DNA of 64,000 bases from Myxococcaceae bacterium (GCA_004297725.1 SCUS01000172.1:19562-83561), one strand, 5' to 3'; positions 1-11,320 are shown, numbered from the stretch's first letter. Program-made: numbers and translations. The notes: generated by a model from the sequence alone, not told the origin.

Positions 1-819
1 GGCGGTGTAGAGGTAGAAGTCCCCGCCCCAGAAGGAGAAGGCCCACGCCTGCGGGGTCTCGACGCCAGGAATCGGCGTCGACTCGATGATGGCCCCGGTG
101 GCCTTGTCGAGCTGGGCGACCTGCACCGGCGTGGTGGTGAAGAAGCCGTAGAGGCGCCCGTCGCCGGTGCCGGTGAGCTCGGCGCTCTGTCCGCGGAAGG
201 CGCCGCTGAAGCTGCCGATGACGTGAAGCAATCCCCGCGAGGGATCGATGCTGCCGAGCCCGGGGCTGCCTCCCCCGAGGGGGTCTCCGGTCGCGGCGAC
301 GAAGAGGGTCTCGGCGGTGTTGTCGGCGCTCACGGTGGAGAAGCCCATGCCCAGGCGAAACCAGCCCGCGGGCATGCGAACGGGCGCCGCGGCGGTGCAG
401 CTCGCGTCGGTGGTGTTCACCCGGTAGATCGATCCCGCGGAGTCGCCGAGGCCCGACTCGACGTAGTTGACCCAGGCGACGGCGTCGCGGTCGATGGCCA
501 TGGAGTTGGGCGACGCGGCGGTGGGGCAGCGCAGCGCCCCGATGCGGGTGAACTGCCGGAGGTTGGGGCGGAAGCTGTAGAGGTCGTTGCGGTCGGAGAG
601 CACGTAGACGAGCTGCGCGGCCTCGCTGCAGTTGGACGAGGGCCCCGCGTCCCGGATGGGGATGGGGATCACCCCCCGGTCACCGGGAGGGGTTCCCGCG
701 TCGACGACGGCGGGGGTGCCCGAGTCTCGCCCCGGGGTGAACACCGTCGGAGGGTCGCTCGCGCAGCCCGCGAGGGCCGACAGGACACCGAGGGAGGCAG
801 CAGTCATCGCGAGGCGCAT
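1..819 (-). CDS. Secreted lipoprotein, 3' end beyond window
   Basis: The frame runs leftward from an ATG at 819 to the window edge without a stop (273 codons seen), so the C-terminus is missing. The N-terminus is a lipoprotein signal: a hydrophobic stretch ending in LSALAGC, so Cys is about residue 17. It is followed by a Thr/Asp/Pro-rich linker. The rest reads like a repeated-blade protein (LVYVLSDRNDLYSF, then LRQFTRIGALRC), similar in style to secreted propeller-like proteins of myxobacteria. No catalytic motif is visible. A second lipoprotein gene lies 33 bp upstream on the same strand, so the two are probably co-transcribed. Function unknown; surface or periplasmic location is inferred from the lipobox. 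Confidence 0.75.
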   Translation of the reverse strand, partial: MRLAMTAASLGVLSALAGCASDPPTVFTPGRDSGTPAVVDAGTPPGDRGVIPIPIRDAGPSSNCSEAAQLVYVLSDRNDLYSFRPNLRQFTRIGALRCPTAASPNSMAIDRDAVAWVNYVESGLGDSAGSIYRVNTTDASCTAAAPVRMPAGWFRLGMGFSTVSADNTAETLFVAATGDPLGGGSPGLGSIDPSRGLLHVIGSFSGAFRGQSAELTGTGDGRLYGFFTTTPVQVAQLDKATGAIIESTPIPGVETPQAWAFSFWGGDFYLYTA

Positions 820-852
820 CACGTGGACTCCGTTGGGCAAGGGCGAAAGGGG

Positions 853-1293
853 TCAGCGCGCGGCGCCGACGGGCAGACAGAGCTGGAAGGGGAGGCCCGA
901 GCGGGCGACGCACTGCGTGCCGGGGCCGCAGTTGGCGGTGGTCTCGCAGACCTCGTAGCACTGGCCCACGCCGGTCTCGGGGGTGTCGGTGGCGCAGCCC
1001 ACCGGGAAGGTCGAGTGGGTTCCCCGGACGGGGCACGCGGAGGCGCGGGAGCAGGCGCGGGTGCACATCCGGGCGGGCACCCCGTCGGCGCTGTAGCCGG
1101 TGGGAAGGCAGGCGGTGCCGTCGCGGCAGGAGTCGCCCTCGAAGCAGCGCTCCCACGCGCCCACGGAGGCGTTGACGGGGCGGTCGACGAGCACCGGGAC
1201 ATCGGGCCCGGCGTCGCCCTCGCGGAGCCCGGTGCTGGCGCCGCAGGCCGTGGTCAGGAGGGAGAGGGCGAGGAGCGCGGAGGAGCGTGTCAT
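853..1293 (-). CDS. Small Cys-rich lipoprotein
   Basis: A 146-residue protein with a clear lipoprotein signal (LSLLTTAC, Cys at about 17), then a short Asp/Pro linker and a mature domain with about eleven Cys, arranged as CFEGDSC, CLPTGY, CTRAC and CEVCETTANCGPGTQC. The Cys spacing suggests a small disulfide-stabilised extracytoplasmic domain like those repeated in the giant lipoproteins further along. It is followed 33 bp later by another lipoprotein gene on the same strand. No enzymatic motif is present. Function unknown. Confidence 0.75.
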   Translation of the reverse strand: MTRSSALLALSLLTTACGASTGLREGDAGPDVPVLVDRPVNASVGAWERCFEGDSCRDGTACLPTGYSADGVPARMCTRACSRASACPVRGTHSTFPVGCATDTPETGVGQCYEVCETTANCGPGTQCVARSGLPFQLCLPVGAAR

Positions 1294-1351
1294 CGAAGCG
1301 ACGACGCTACCGCGCGAGCGCGGCGTGGGACAACGGGGAGGGGAGAGCGGC

Positions 1352-2494
<1,143 letters not shown>

Positions 2495-2594
2495 GCTGTC
2501 CTCCATCGCGAACGCCTGGGACGAAAATCGTCGCTGCCCTACCACGACCCGCGATCGGGGAAAACATCCGCCGCGCCCGGGCGTTGCTGCCGCC

Positions 2595-3437
2595 ATGCGC
2601 CCCCTCCTGCTGCTCGCCTCCGTCTCCGCCTGCGCGGGCCCCCAGCGCCTATGGGCCCGCCCCGACGCCGCCGCCAGCCCCGCCCTCGCCCCGCTGGTCG
2701 CCGAGCGCATCGAGCCCGCTGCCCTCCCTCCCGCCGGGGACGACGGCGCCATCGCCAGCGCCGACGGGCGCAGCCGCACCCGCCCGGGACACTGCACCCC
2801 CGAGGCGGAGGCCCCGCGCAACCAGAGCGAGCCCGAGGTGGTCGGCTGCACCTTCACCCCGGAGCGCTCGTGGCGGGAGTGGCGCTACCCCGGCGCCGGC
2901 GACCTGCTCGACGTCTACGACGGCGTGGCCCTCATCGCGCAGTCCTCGCCCTCCGGGGTGCTCGACGTGGTGCGCTACGACATCGACCAGGGCGTCGCCA
3001 GGGTGCTCACCCTGCCGGAGCCCACCGCGCGCTGGCGCCGGGCGGGCTTTACCCGATCGGGTATGCTGGTCGGTCTGGTGCGGACGGGCACCGCGGAGCG
3101 CCCGGGGACGAGCTGGGTGAGGGGTCCGTTGAGCGGACCGTTCACCATGGAGGCCCTCCCGATGGAGGCCGACGACCTGGGGGTGGAGGGCGACCTCGGG
3201 GTGTGCGTGGGGGCCTCCGGGGCGGCGGTGGTCTCCCCGCTGGGGTGGTCCCGCGGGGTGCAGATGCCGCCCGGGACGCTGCGCGGCGCGGCCTCGGGGC
3301 CGGGCGTGGGCAGGGCGGGGGAGCGGGTGCGCTGCGAGGAGGGGCAGTGCGTCATCGACGGGGTGGCCCGCGTCACGCTTCGGGGGCGGGGAGGTGGCAA
3401 CGATCCCGCGGGCACGTCGGGTCGCGACACACATTGA
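2595..3437 (+). CDS. Putative lipoprotein, unknown function
   Basis: A 280-residue protein starting MRPLLLLASVSACAG, a short signal with lipobox VSAC. The mature part has PGHCTPEAEAP, then a region with YPGAGDLLDVYDGVALIAQ and LDVVRYDIDQGVARVLTLPEP that reads as beta-rich repeats, and near the end CEEGQCVIDGVARVTL. I do not recognise a named family. The start at 2595 is set by the signal sequence; the frame is open 288 bases further upstream, into the region opposite the acyl-CoA dehydrogenase, where it is a shadow. Divergent from that gene with about 100 bp between starts, so promoters probably lie there. Confidence 0.65.
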   Translation: MRPLLLLASVSACAGPQRLWARPDAAASPALAPLVAERIEPAALPPAGDDGAIASADGRSRTRPGHCTPEAEAPRNQSEPEVVGCTFTPERSWREWRYPGAGDLLDVYDGVALIAQSSPSGVLDVVRYDIDQGVARVLTLPEPTARWRRAGFTRSGMLVGLVRTGTAERPGTSWVRGPLSGPFTMEALPMEADDLGVEGDLGVCVGASGAAVVSPLGWSRGVQMPPGTLRGAASGPGVGRAGERVRCEEGQCVIDGVARVTLRGRGGGNDPAGTSGRDTH

Positions 3438-3546
3438 GAAAGCGCTGCGGCTTCTGGTACCAATCCCGCGCACCACTGGCGGCAAACGGTCGGCCGATCG
3501 GTGTGACGAATGAGGTCGATGTCCATCGAGTTGAGAAGCGCCGCGG
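3434..3546 (+). promoter_or_regulatory. Imperfect direct repeat upstream of the Ser/Thr kinase
   Basis: TTGAGAAAGCGCTGCGG (3434-3450) recurs as TTGAGAAGCGCCGCGG (3531-3546), each copy followed within about 15 bases by TTCTGGT. The pair lies between the stop of the preceding lipoprotein and the GTG start of the kinase at 3587. Such spacing could mark an operator, but this is inference from repetition only. Confidence 0.25.
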
Positions 3547-3586
3547 GTCGCGGGGTTTCTGGTGATGAACCGGGACTTTCGGTAAC

Positions 3587-5467
3587 GTGAGCCTCCCTGT
3601 GCCCGCGGTAGCCTGCCCATTCTGTGGAAGCGACCACCCGGACGGCACCTTTGTCTGTCCGAACACCAATCGGCGGCTGCAAGGGCTGCTTCCGACGGGC
3701 ACGTCCATCGAGGGCAAGTACCGCATCGAGGGGATCATCGGCGTCGGCGGGATGGGCGTCGTCTACCGGGCCGAGCAGACGAAGATCAACCGCCTCGTCG
3801 CGCTGAAGATGCTGCTCCCGGAGTACACCGTGTACCCCGACCTGGTGGCGAGGGTGGAGCGTGAAGCCCGCACCGCGGGGCAGATAGACCACCCCAACGT
3901 GGTGACCATCACCGACCTCGGGGTGACCACGGAGTTCGGGCCGTACATCGCCATGGAACTCCTGCGCGGGCAGGAGCTGGCCACGGTGGTGGAGAACGCC
4001 GGGGGGAGGCTCGACCCGGCGGAGGCGGTGGACGTGATCCGGCAGGTGCTCGCGGGCCTGGAGGCCGCCCACAAGAAGGGCGTCATCCACCGCGACCTGA
4101 AGCCCGAGAACATCTTCCTGAGCACCGACGACGAGGGCAAGCGCCGGGTGAAGGTGCTCGACTTCGGCATCTCCAAGCTGCGCGACGACAAGGAGCTCAA
4201 CTCCCTCACCCGCACCGGCACCGTCATGGGGACGCCGCAGTTCATGGCCCCCGAGCAGGCCGCCGGGGCGCGCGACCAGGACGCCCGCATCGACCTCTAC
4301 GCCACCGGCGCCGTGCTCTACGCCGTGCTCTGCAACGGGCTCCCCTACGAGGCGGAGAACTACAACCTCCTCATCAGCGAGATCCTCAACAAGGCGCCGA
4401 TCCAGATCCTCCAGCGCAACGCCTCGCTCGACCCGCGGCTCGCGAGCATCGTGATGAAGTCCATCGCGAAGAAGCCCGAGGCCCGCTACCAGTCGGCGCG
4501 CGAGATGGCCGAGGCGCTCACCGCCTGGTACGACAACCGCAACGCGCCGATCCCCGCCACGGCGCCGCGCAGCTCGATCTCCCGCACCTCGGGGATGCTC
4601 TCCCAGGACACCCCGGTCTTCGACCTGCGCCGAGGGGTGCCGCGGCCGCCGTCGCCCAGCGCCCCGGAGTTCTCGCCCGACGACCCGGAGTACCTCGACC
4701 GCGGCGAGGCCACGGTGATGGTCCCGGTGCCGTTTCGCGGCGAGGAGAACAACGACGCCCACGTCGCCCCGGCGGACGACTTCTTCGACGACGACGGCAA
4801 CGCCCCGCCCACCATGCGCCCGGCGCACTCCCCGTCGCGCCCGTCGCCGCCGCCGTCCACCCCGCGCCGCTCCCCTCCGCCGCCGGAGGAGCCGCGGGTG
4901 TCCATCCCCGAGCCCTCGGTGCTGCTGGAGTCTCCCCTCGACGCCCCGCCGATCGTGCTGCTCCAGGCCCCGAAGCCCCCGCCCTCGGACGAGACCTGGG
5001 CGCAGCTCCGCACCGACCTCACCCCCAAGCGCGACGTGCTCATGGACGAGGTGCACGCCGAGCGCCGCTCCCGCAGCCGCGGGGTCTACGTCTTCATGGC
5101 GCTGGCGGTGCTCGCCCTCGGCGTCGTGGCCTTCCGAGCGCTCGCTCCGACGCTCTGGTACCGATGGGTCCCCGGGGCCCGCGAGGAGCGCGTCATCCCG
5201 CCCCCGCCGTCGACCGTGAGCATCAGCGACCCGGTGCGCTTCGTCCCCGTGGTCGACGCCTCCGCGCCCCTCGACGTGGGCCCGGCTGTCGTCGACGTCG
5301 GCCCGGCCATCGTCGCCCCGGCGAGCGACGCGCACGTGCCCACCGACGCCACCGCCGCGCCGGCTGCCGACGCGCCCGCCGCCCCCTCGCAGGACGCCGC
5401 GACGGTGAGCGCCGACGCCCCCGCGGCGCCGAGCGACGCCGCCCGCCGCCGCCGCCGCCATCGCTGA
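3587..5467 (+). CDS. Transmembrane Ser/Thr protein kinase with N-terminal zinc-ribbon-like motif
   Basis: A 626-residue Hanks-type kinase. Residues 1-40 hold a Cys pair motif (CPFCGSDHPDG, then VCPN) resembling a zinc ribbon. The kinase domain, about 45-310, has the Gly loop GVGGMGVVY, the ATP-binding Lys in VALKML, the catalytic loop HRDLKPEN, the Mg-binding DFG in DFGISKL and the APEQ motif, so it should be active. A long Pro/Ser/Glu-rich linker follows, then one membrane segment near residue 500 (VFMALAVLALGVVAF) and an Ala/Asp/Pro-rich extracytoplasmic tail ending in Arg repeats. The start is a GTG with only a weak upstream ribosome site. Ligand and substrates are unknown. Stands alone; the next gene converges on it 9 bp away. 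Confidence 0.95.
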   Translation: MSLPVPAVACPFCGSDHPDGTFVCPNTNRRLQGLLPTGTSIEGKYRIEGIIGVGGMGVVYRAEQTKINRLVALKMLLPEYTVYPDLVARVEREARTAGQIDHPNVVTITDLGVTTEFGPYIAMELLRGQELATVVENAGGRLDPAEAVDVIRQVLAGLEAAHKKGVIHRDLKPENIFLSTDDEGKRRVKVLDFGISKLRDDKELNSLTRTGTVMGTPQFMAPEQAAGARDQDARIDLYATGAVLYAVLCNGLPYEAENYNLLISEILNKAPIQILQRNASLDPRLASIVMKSIAKKPEARYQSAREMAEALTAWYDNRNAPIPATAPRSSISRTSGMLSQDTPVFDLRRGVPRPPSPSAPEFSPDDPEYLDRGEATVMVPVPFRGEENNDAHVAPADDFFDDDGNAPPTMRPAHSPSRPSPPPSTPRRSPPPPEEPRVSIPEPSVLLESPLDAPPIVLLQAPKPPPSDETWAQLRTDLTPKRDVLMDEVHAERRSRSRGVYVFMALAVLALGVVAFRALAPTLWYRWVPGAREERVIPPPPSTVSISDPVRFVPVVDASAPLDVGPAVVDVGPAIVAPASDAHVPTDATAAPAADAPAAPSQDAATVSADAPAAPSDAARRRRRHR

Positions 5468-5476
5468 GCCCTCTCG

Positions 5477-5923
5477 CTACTTGTTGTAGGGCTCGCCGCG
5501 GATGATCGAGAACGCGCGGTAGACCTGCTCGGCCAGGATCAGCCGCGCCAGCCGATGGGGCAGGGTCATCGCGCCGAGAGAGAGCCGCCAGCGGGCCCTG
5601 GCGCGCACCGCGGGGGGGAGCCCCTCCGCGCCGCCGATGGCGAACACCGGCACCACCGCGCGGCGCATGGCGTCGTCGACCTTCGCGGCGAAGGCCTCGG
5701 ACGACAGGGTCTTCCCTTCGATCTCCAGGGTGACCAGCTCGGCGCGCTCGCCCTGGGCCGCGAGGCAGCGCTCGAACTGCGCCACCACGCGGTCTTCCCG
5801 GTCGTCCTTGAGCTCGACCTCGGCGAGCTCCGCGTAGCGACGCACCCGGCCGTAGTACTCGTCGAGGAGCGCGCGGAGCTCGGGCTCCTTCACGCGCCCC
5901 ACCGCGGCGACCACCAGCTTCAC
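5477..5923 (-). CDS. rlmH: 23S rRNA pseudouridine-1915 N3-methyltransferase
   Basis: RlmH methylates pseudouridine 1915 in helix 69 of 23S rRNA, acting on assembled 70S ribosomes in the cytoplasm. The 148-residue product is close to the family's usual 155. SPOUT-family marks are the SAM-binding FAIGGAEGLP and the C-terminal block LSLGAMTLPHRLARLILAEQVYRAFSI ending in GEPYNK (shown in parts). The start is a GTG overlapping the rsfS stop as GTGA, so translation is probably coupled. The rsfS-rlmH pairing is common in bacteria and supports both calls. Confidence 0.95.
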   Translation of the reverse strand: MKLVVAAVGRVKEPELRALLDEYYGRVRRYAELAEVELKDDREDRVVAQFERCLAAQGERAELVTLEIEGKTLSSEAFAAKVDDAMRRAVVPVFAIGGAEGLPPAVRARARWRLSLGAMTLPHRLARLILAEQVYRAFSIIRGEPYNK

Positions 5924-6762
5924 GTGGTCGGGGCGGCTCCGTCGGCGTGCGAGGCCCCCTCGAAGGGCACGCGCGTGGCGTCCATCCAGAGCCCCTCGAG
6001 GTCGTAGTAGCGCCGGGCCTCGTCGACGAAGACGTGGACGATCACGTCGCTGTAGTCGACGAGCACCCACTGCCCCTGCTGCATGCCCTCGACGCTGGTC
6101 GGGCGGTGGCCCTTCTCCTTCAGCGACTCGATGACGCCGTCGGCGACCGAGCGCACCTGCCGGTCGCTGCGGCCGGACATCAGCACCAGGAAGTCGGCGT
6201 AGTCCACCTTCTCCCCGATATCGAGGATCTCGATGCGCTCGGCCTTCTTGTCGAGGCCGGCGGCGGCGATGAGCTTGGCCAGCTCGCGCGCGCCGTCGCG
6301 GCGGAGGGCGGCGGCGTCCGGCGTCGAGGCCGAAAGCTCAGGCCGCTTGCGGGGCTTGGGCTTCGGCGCGGAGTCGGTCTTGGGCTTCTTCTTCGCGGGG
6401 GGCGCCTTCGCGGGGGCCGCCTTCGCGGGGGCCGCCTTCTTCGCAGGCGCTGCCTTCGCGGTGCCAGGGCGCGGGCCGCTGGCCTTCTTCGCGACGCGGA
6501 GCGCGGCGTTCTTCTTCTTCTCCTTCTTCTGCTCGATCTCGGCGCGGGTGAGCGTCGGCTTCGCCTTCACGGGGGCCGCCTTCGCGGGCGCGGCCTTCTT
6601 CGCAGGGGCTGCCTTCGCAGGGGCTGCCTTCGCAGGGGCTGCCTTCTTCGCGGGGGCTGCCTTCTTCGCGGGTGCGGCCTTGCTGGCGGCGGGCTTCCTG
6701 GTGGTGCTCGCCGCGGGCTTCGCGGTGGAGGTCTTCTTGCGCGGGGACTTTGCTTCGGCCAT
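5920..6762 (-). CDS. rsfS: Ribosomal silencing factor RsfS with histone H1-like Ala/Lys-rich N-terminal extension
   Basis: The C-terminal domain (about 160-270) is RsfS: it binds uL14 on the 50S subunit and blocks subunit joining when nutrients fall. Signatures are AAGLDKKAERIEILDIG, YADFLVLMSGRSDRQVRSV and QGQWVLVDYSDVIVHVF (each typical of the family). Normal RsfS is about 105-120 residues; here roughly 155 extra residues consist of repeats such as KKAAPAKAAPAK, resembling the basic tails of histone H1-like proteins. The ATG at 6762 opens the tail (MAEAKSPRKK); an upstream in-frame ATG is less likely. Leads the rsfS-rlmH operon, divergent from tsaD. The tail may bind RNA or DNA, which is inference. 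Confidence 0.9.
   Translation of the reverse strand: MAEAKSPRKKTSTAKPAASTTRKPAASKAAPAKKAAPAKKAAPAKAAPAKAAPAKKAAPAKAAPVKAKPTLTRAEIEQKKEKKKNAALRVAKKASGPRPGTAKAAPAKKAAPAKAAPAKAPPAKKKPKTDSAPKPKPRKRPELSASTPDAAALRRDGARELAKLIAAAGLDKKAERIEILDIGEKVDYADFLVLMSGRSDRQVRSVADGVIESLKEKGHRPTSVEGMQQGQWVLVDYSDVIVHVFVDEARRYYDLEGLWMDATRVPFEGASHADGAAPTT
6385..6690 (-). repeat. Tandem repeats encoding Lys-Ala-Ala-Pro-Ala units
   Basis: Degenerate tandem repeats of 12-15 bases (GCCGCCTTCGCGGGG and variants on the + strand), in two blocks, encode KAAPA/KKAAPA units in the N-terminal tail of RsfS. The repeats stay in frame and are interrupted by a charged KKEKKKNAALRVAKK segment. Likely prone to length change by slippage. 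Confidence 0.7.
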
Positions 6763-6887
6763 GACTCGCCTGCTTGTCGACGCCGCGGAACCTGTGGCAC
6801 GCACCGGCGCGCCCCGCGGACTTCACCGCGGAGCATCGCACCACACCCGACGCCGACACCACAAGAAGCGTCACCCCAGGCGGACCC

Positions 6888-7985
<1,098 letters not shown>

Positions 7986-8167
7986 AAGTTCTCGACAGCG
8001 ACGGCATGACCGCCGTCCCTCCGTCGGAGGCCAATCCGCTGGATATCGCCGCGGGCGGTTGACCACGGGGGGCAGGGTTTGGTTCATTGCCCGATGCTGG
8101 CGCGAGGAGGCTGGTGGGTGACCGCGATGGTTCGCGAGGGTACCCGCCCTTCTGCGCCACCTTGCGT

Positions 8168-8174
8168 AGGAGAG
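8168..8174 (+). promoter_or_regulatory. Ribosome binding site deciding a TTG start
   Basis: AGGAGAG ends 8 bases before the TTG at 8183, the only start that directly precedes the lipoprotein signal of the next gene. An alternative frame start at 8087 has no signal peptide and no such site. Confidence 0.6.
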
Positions 8175-8182
8175 CAGTACCC

Positions 8183-11100
8183 TTGAAGTCACAGAACAAA
8201 CTCTGGTGGCTCGTCCCCGCGTTGTTCGCGGCGGCATGTAGCGACAACGTCAACAACACCCCCGTCGACACAGACGTTCCCGTCGTGAAGGACACGGGCG
8301 GTGCCACGGACCTCGGCAGCGACTCGGGCACGCCGGCGGACGACACGGGCGGCGCGGTCGACAGCGGCACGCCGACGGAGGACACCGGCACCCCGACCGA
8401 GGACACCGGCAAGCCGGTCGACAGCGGCACCCCCGCGGACGACACCGGGGCGGCGGTCGACGGCGGCACCCCCGCGGACGACACCGGGGCGGCGGTCGAC
8501 AGCGGCACCCCCGCGGACGACACGGGCGGCGCGGTCGACAGCGGCACCCCCGCGGACGACACCGGCCCCCGGCCGGACGTCCCGACCTGCACCTCGGGCC
8601 AGAGCTTCTGCGGCACCGGCTGCGTCGACACCAACACCGACAACACCAACTGCGGCACCTGCGGCGTCGCCTGCGCGGCGGGCCAGAGCTGTCAGGTCGG
8701 CCTCTGCCGACGGAGCTGCTCGGCGGGCCAGAGCCTCTGCGGCGACGTCTGCTCCACCCTCGACAGCGACCCCGCCAACTGCGGCTCCTGCGGCACCGCG
8801 TGCCCGGCCGGGCAGATGTGCTCCGCGGGCCGCTGCGCGCTCACCTGCGCGGCGCCTCGCACGGTCTGCACCTCCGCGGCGGGCGTCATGAACTGCGTCG
8901 ACACGCTCACCGACGCGGCCAACTGCGGCGCGTGCGGCAACGCGTGCTCGACCGGCCAGAGCTGCGTCGCCGGAGCCTGCCGCCTGGTCTGCCCGGCGGG
9001 TCAGACCGAGTGCAGCAACGCCTGCGTCGACACCCAGACCAGCAACGCCAACTGCGGCGCCTGCGGCACCGCCTGCGCGACGGGCCAGTCGTGCGCGGCG
9101 GGCGTCTGCCGACGCAACTGCGGAGCGGGTGAGACCCTCTGCGGCGACGCCTGCGTCAACACCCAGACCAGCGGCACCCACTGCGGCGCCTGCGGTCGCA
9201 CCTGCCCGTCGGGCCAGAGCTGCGCCGCCGGGGCCTGCGTCTGCCCGATGGGCCAGACCCTCTGCGGCGCGGCCTGCATCGACACCCAGACCAGCGTCGC
9301 CAACTGCGGCGCGTGCGGCCGCACCTGCACCGCGGGCCAGACCTGCACCGCGGGCGCCTGCGTCACCGGCGCTCCGGCCAATGACCTCCCGACCGGCGCG
9401 GTGGTGATCAGCCTCGCGACGCCCGCGTCGACGATCATGGGCACCACCACCTCCGCGACCAACCAGTCCGGCTGCGGCGGCGCGGACGTGTACTACCGCT
9501 TCACGCTGGCCCGCCGCGAGGTCGTCTACGTCGACACCTTCGGCACCGCCTACGACACCGAGCTGGCCTTCGCGCCCGCCTCGGGCACCGGCACCATCAC
9601 CGGCACCTGCACCGACGACAGCTGCGGCGGCACCCAGTCGCAGCTCGCGCGCGTGCTCGACGCCGGCACCTACTACGTGGTGGTGTCAGGCTACAGCACC
9701 AACAGCGGGCCCTTCACGCTGCACTTCCAGCACCTGCCCATCGGCAGCGGCGCGGTGACGCAGATCACCTCGCTCTCCGCCGGAACCCAGACCTTCATGG
9801 GCACCACCAGCGGCACCGGCGTGCTCACCCAGAGCTGCACCAGCGCCGCCGGTCCGGAGACCAGCTACTGGTTCATGACCTGCCCGACCTTCGCCGCGAC
9901 CCAGTTCAACGCCGCGACCTGCGGCGCCGCGACCTGGGACACCGTGCTCGAGCAGCGCAGCGCCGCCCGCTCCGCGAACATCTGCAACGACGACGGCTGC
10001 GGCGCGCAGTCGACCATCACCGGCACCCTCGCCAGCGGCGCCGGCCTGCACTCGCTCTACGTCGACGGCTACGGCGCCGGCTCGGCGGGCCCGTACACCC
10101 TCAGCCTGACCTTCGGCACCTGCCCGACGGGCCAGAACTTCTGCGGCACCGCCTGCGTCAGCCTCCAGACCAGCGCCACCAACTGCGGCGCCTGCGGCAC
10201 CGTCTGCGCTGCCCCGGTCGGCGGCACCACCGCCTGCGTGGCCGGCGCCTGCGTGCGCTCGTGTCCGGCGGGCCAGCTCAACTGCGGCGGCACCTGCCGC
10301 GCGGTCGCCACCGACGCCAGCAACTGCGGCGCCTGCGGCACCGTATGCGCCGCCCCGGTCGGCGGCACCACCGCCTGCGTGGCCGGCGCCTGCGTGCCCT
10401 CCTGCCCGGCGGGCCTCACCAACTGCGGCGGCACCTGCCGCAACCTCGCGACGGACAGCGCCAACTGCGGCGCCTGCGGCGCGGCGTGCGTGGCCCCGAC
10501 GACCTGCGCCTCGGGCGCCTGCCGCGCCTCGAACGAGACCTGCGCGACCCCGGCGGCCTACTCCGTCGGCGGCACCGTGATGGGCAACACCGCCACGGCG
10601 CAGAACAACCACACCTCGACCTGCGGCGCCGGCGGCCCCGGGCGCGACGTGACCTACTCGGTCGTGTTCGACGGCTCGCCCCGCACGTACACGTTCACCT
10701 CCAACACCACGGGCTTCGACGGCGTGCTGCACGTGCACAACGCCGCGGCCTGCACCACGAGCGACGAGGTCGCCTGCAACGACGACGACGGCTCCACCTC
10801 GCGCAGCACCGTGCAGCTGGTGAACCCCCCGGCGGGCACCTACCTCATCGTCCAGGACGCCTACGCCACCAACGGCGGCGGCGCCTTCACGCTGACCTCC
10901 TCGTCGGTGGCGCTCAACAACGACACCTGCGCCAGCCCCTCGGCCATCACCCGCAACGGGCGCTACATCGGCACCACCGCCGGGCGCGCCGCCAACTACA
11001 GCGGCGCGTGCAACAGCAACACCGCGCCGGACGTGGTCTACGCCATCACCGCGACCCGCTCGGGCACCATCACCGTCGACACCTCGGGCTCGGCCTACGA

Positions 11101-11284
11101 CACGGTGCTCTACGTGGGCAACACCTGCGGCGGCAGCACCCTCGGCTGCAACGACGACACCGCGGGCCTCGGTCTCCAGTCGCGGGTCGCCTTCGCGGCC
11201 ACCGCGGGCACGACCTACTACGTGGTCGTCGACGGCTACAGCACCAACAGCGGCGCGTACGTCCTGAACGTCAGCGGCCTCTGA
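8183..11284 (+). CDS. Giant Cys-rich lipoprotein with PPC-like domains
   Basis: A 1033-residue surface lipoprotein. The signal (KLWWLVPALFAAAC, Cys at about 17) is followed by an Asp/Thr/Gly-rich low-complexity linker to about residue 130, then a tandem array of about 35-45 residue Cys modules of the form NCGACGxxCxxGQSCxxGxC plus CVDTQT (about 135-390), and two more modules near 650-780. Between and after them lie beta-sandwich segments with YYRFTLARREVVYVDTFGTAYDT and GTYYVVVSGYST, typical of pre-peptidase C-terminal (PPC) domains; at least four copies are visible. The start is TTG, set by the ribosome site at 8168. Probably displayed outside the cell; partner and role unknown. No protease domain is present. 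Confidence 0.85.
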   Translation: MKSQNKLWWLVPALFAAACSDNVNNTPVDTDVPVVKDTGGATDLGSDSGTPADDTGGAVDSGTPTEDTGTPTEDTGKPVDSGTPADDTGAAVDGGTPADDTGAAVDSGTPADDTGGAVDSGTPADDTGPRPDVPTCTSGQSFCGTGCVDTNTDNTNCGTCGVACAAGQSCQVGLCRRSCSAGQSLCGDVCSTLDSDPANCGSCGTACPAGQMCSAGRCALTCAAPRTVCTSAAGVMNCVDTLTDAANCGACGNACSTGQSCVAGACRLVCPAGQTECSNACVDTQTSNANCGACGTACATGQSCAAGVCRRNCGAGETLCGDACVNTQTSGTHCGACGRTCPSGQSCAAGACVCPMGQTLCGAACIDTQTSVANCGACGRTCTAGQTCTAGACVTGAPANDLPTGAVVISLATPASTIMGTTTSATNQSGCGGADVYYRFTLARREVVYVDTFGTAYDTELAFAPASGTGTITGTCTDDSCGGTQSQLARVLDAGTYYVVVSGYSTNSGPFTLHFQHLPIGSGAVTQITSLSAGTQTFMGTTSGTGVLTQSCTSAAGPETSYWFMTCPTFAATQFNAATCGAATWDTVLEQRSAARSANICNDDGCGAQSTITGTLASGAGLHSLYVDGYGAGSAGPYTLSLTFGTCPTGQNFCGTACVSLQTSATNCGACGTVCAAPVGGTTACVAGACVRSCPAGQLNCGGTCRAVATDASNCGACGTVCAAPVGGTTACVAGACVPSCPAGLTNCGGTCRNLATDSANCGACGAACVAPTTCASGACRASNETCATPAAYSVGGTVMGNTATAQNNHTSTCGAGGPGRDVTYSVVFDGSPRTYTFTSNTTGFDGVLHVHNAAACTTSDEVACNDDDGSTSRSTVQLVNPPAGTYLIVQDAYATNGGGAFTLTSSSVALNNDTCASPSAITRNGRYIGTTAGRAANYSGACNSNTAPDVVYAITATRSGTITVDTSGSAYDTVLYVGNTCGGSTLGCNDDTAGLGLQSRVAFAATAGTTYYVVVDGYSTNSGAYVLNVSGL
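8321..8577 (+). repeat. 39-bp-class tandem repeat encoding SGTPADDTGxxVD linker
   Basis: About six in-frame copies of a unit encoding DSGTPADDTGGAVD-like sequence, one copy expanded by an extra TPTEDTG. It forms the linker between the lipid anchor and the first Cys module. Nearly identical units at 8440-8520 suggest recent duplication. Confidence 0.8.
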
Positions 11285-11295
11285 TCCCCGCCTGA

Positions 11296-11320
11296 GCGCG
11301 GCGGCGTCCGATCGCCGCGC
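11296..11320 (+). terminator. Candidate terminator hairpin after the giant lipoprotein
   Basis: GCGCGGCG (11296-11303) pairs perfectly with CGCCGCGC (11313-11320) across a 9-base loop, 11 bases after the stop. No T-run follows, which is common in very GC-rich genomes, so function as a terminator is inferred. Confidence 0.4.
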
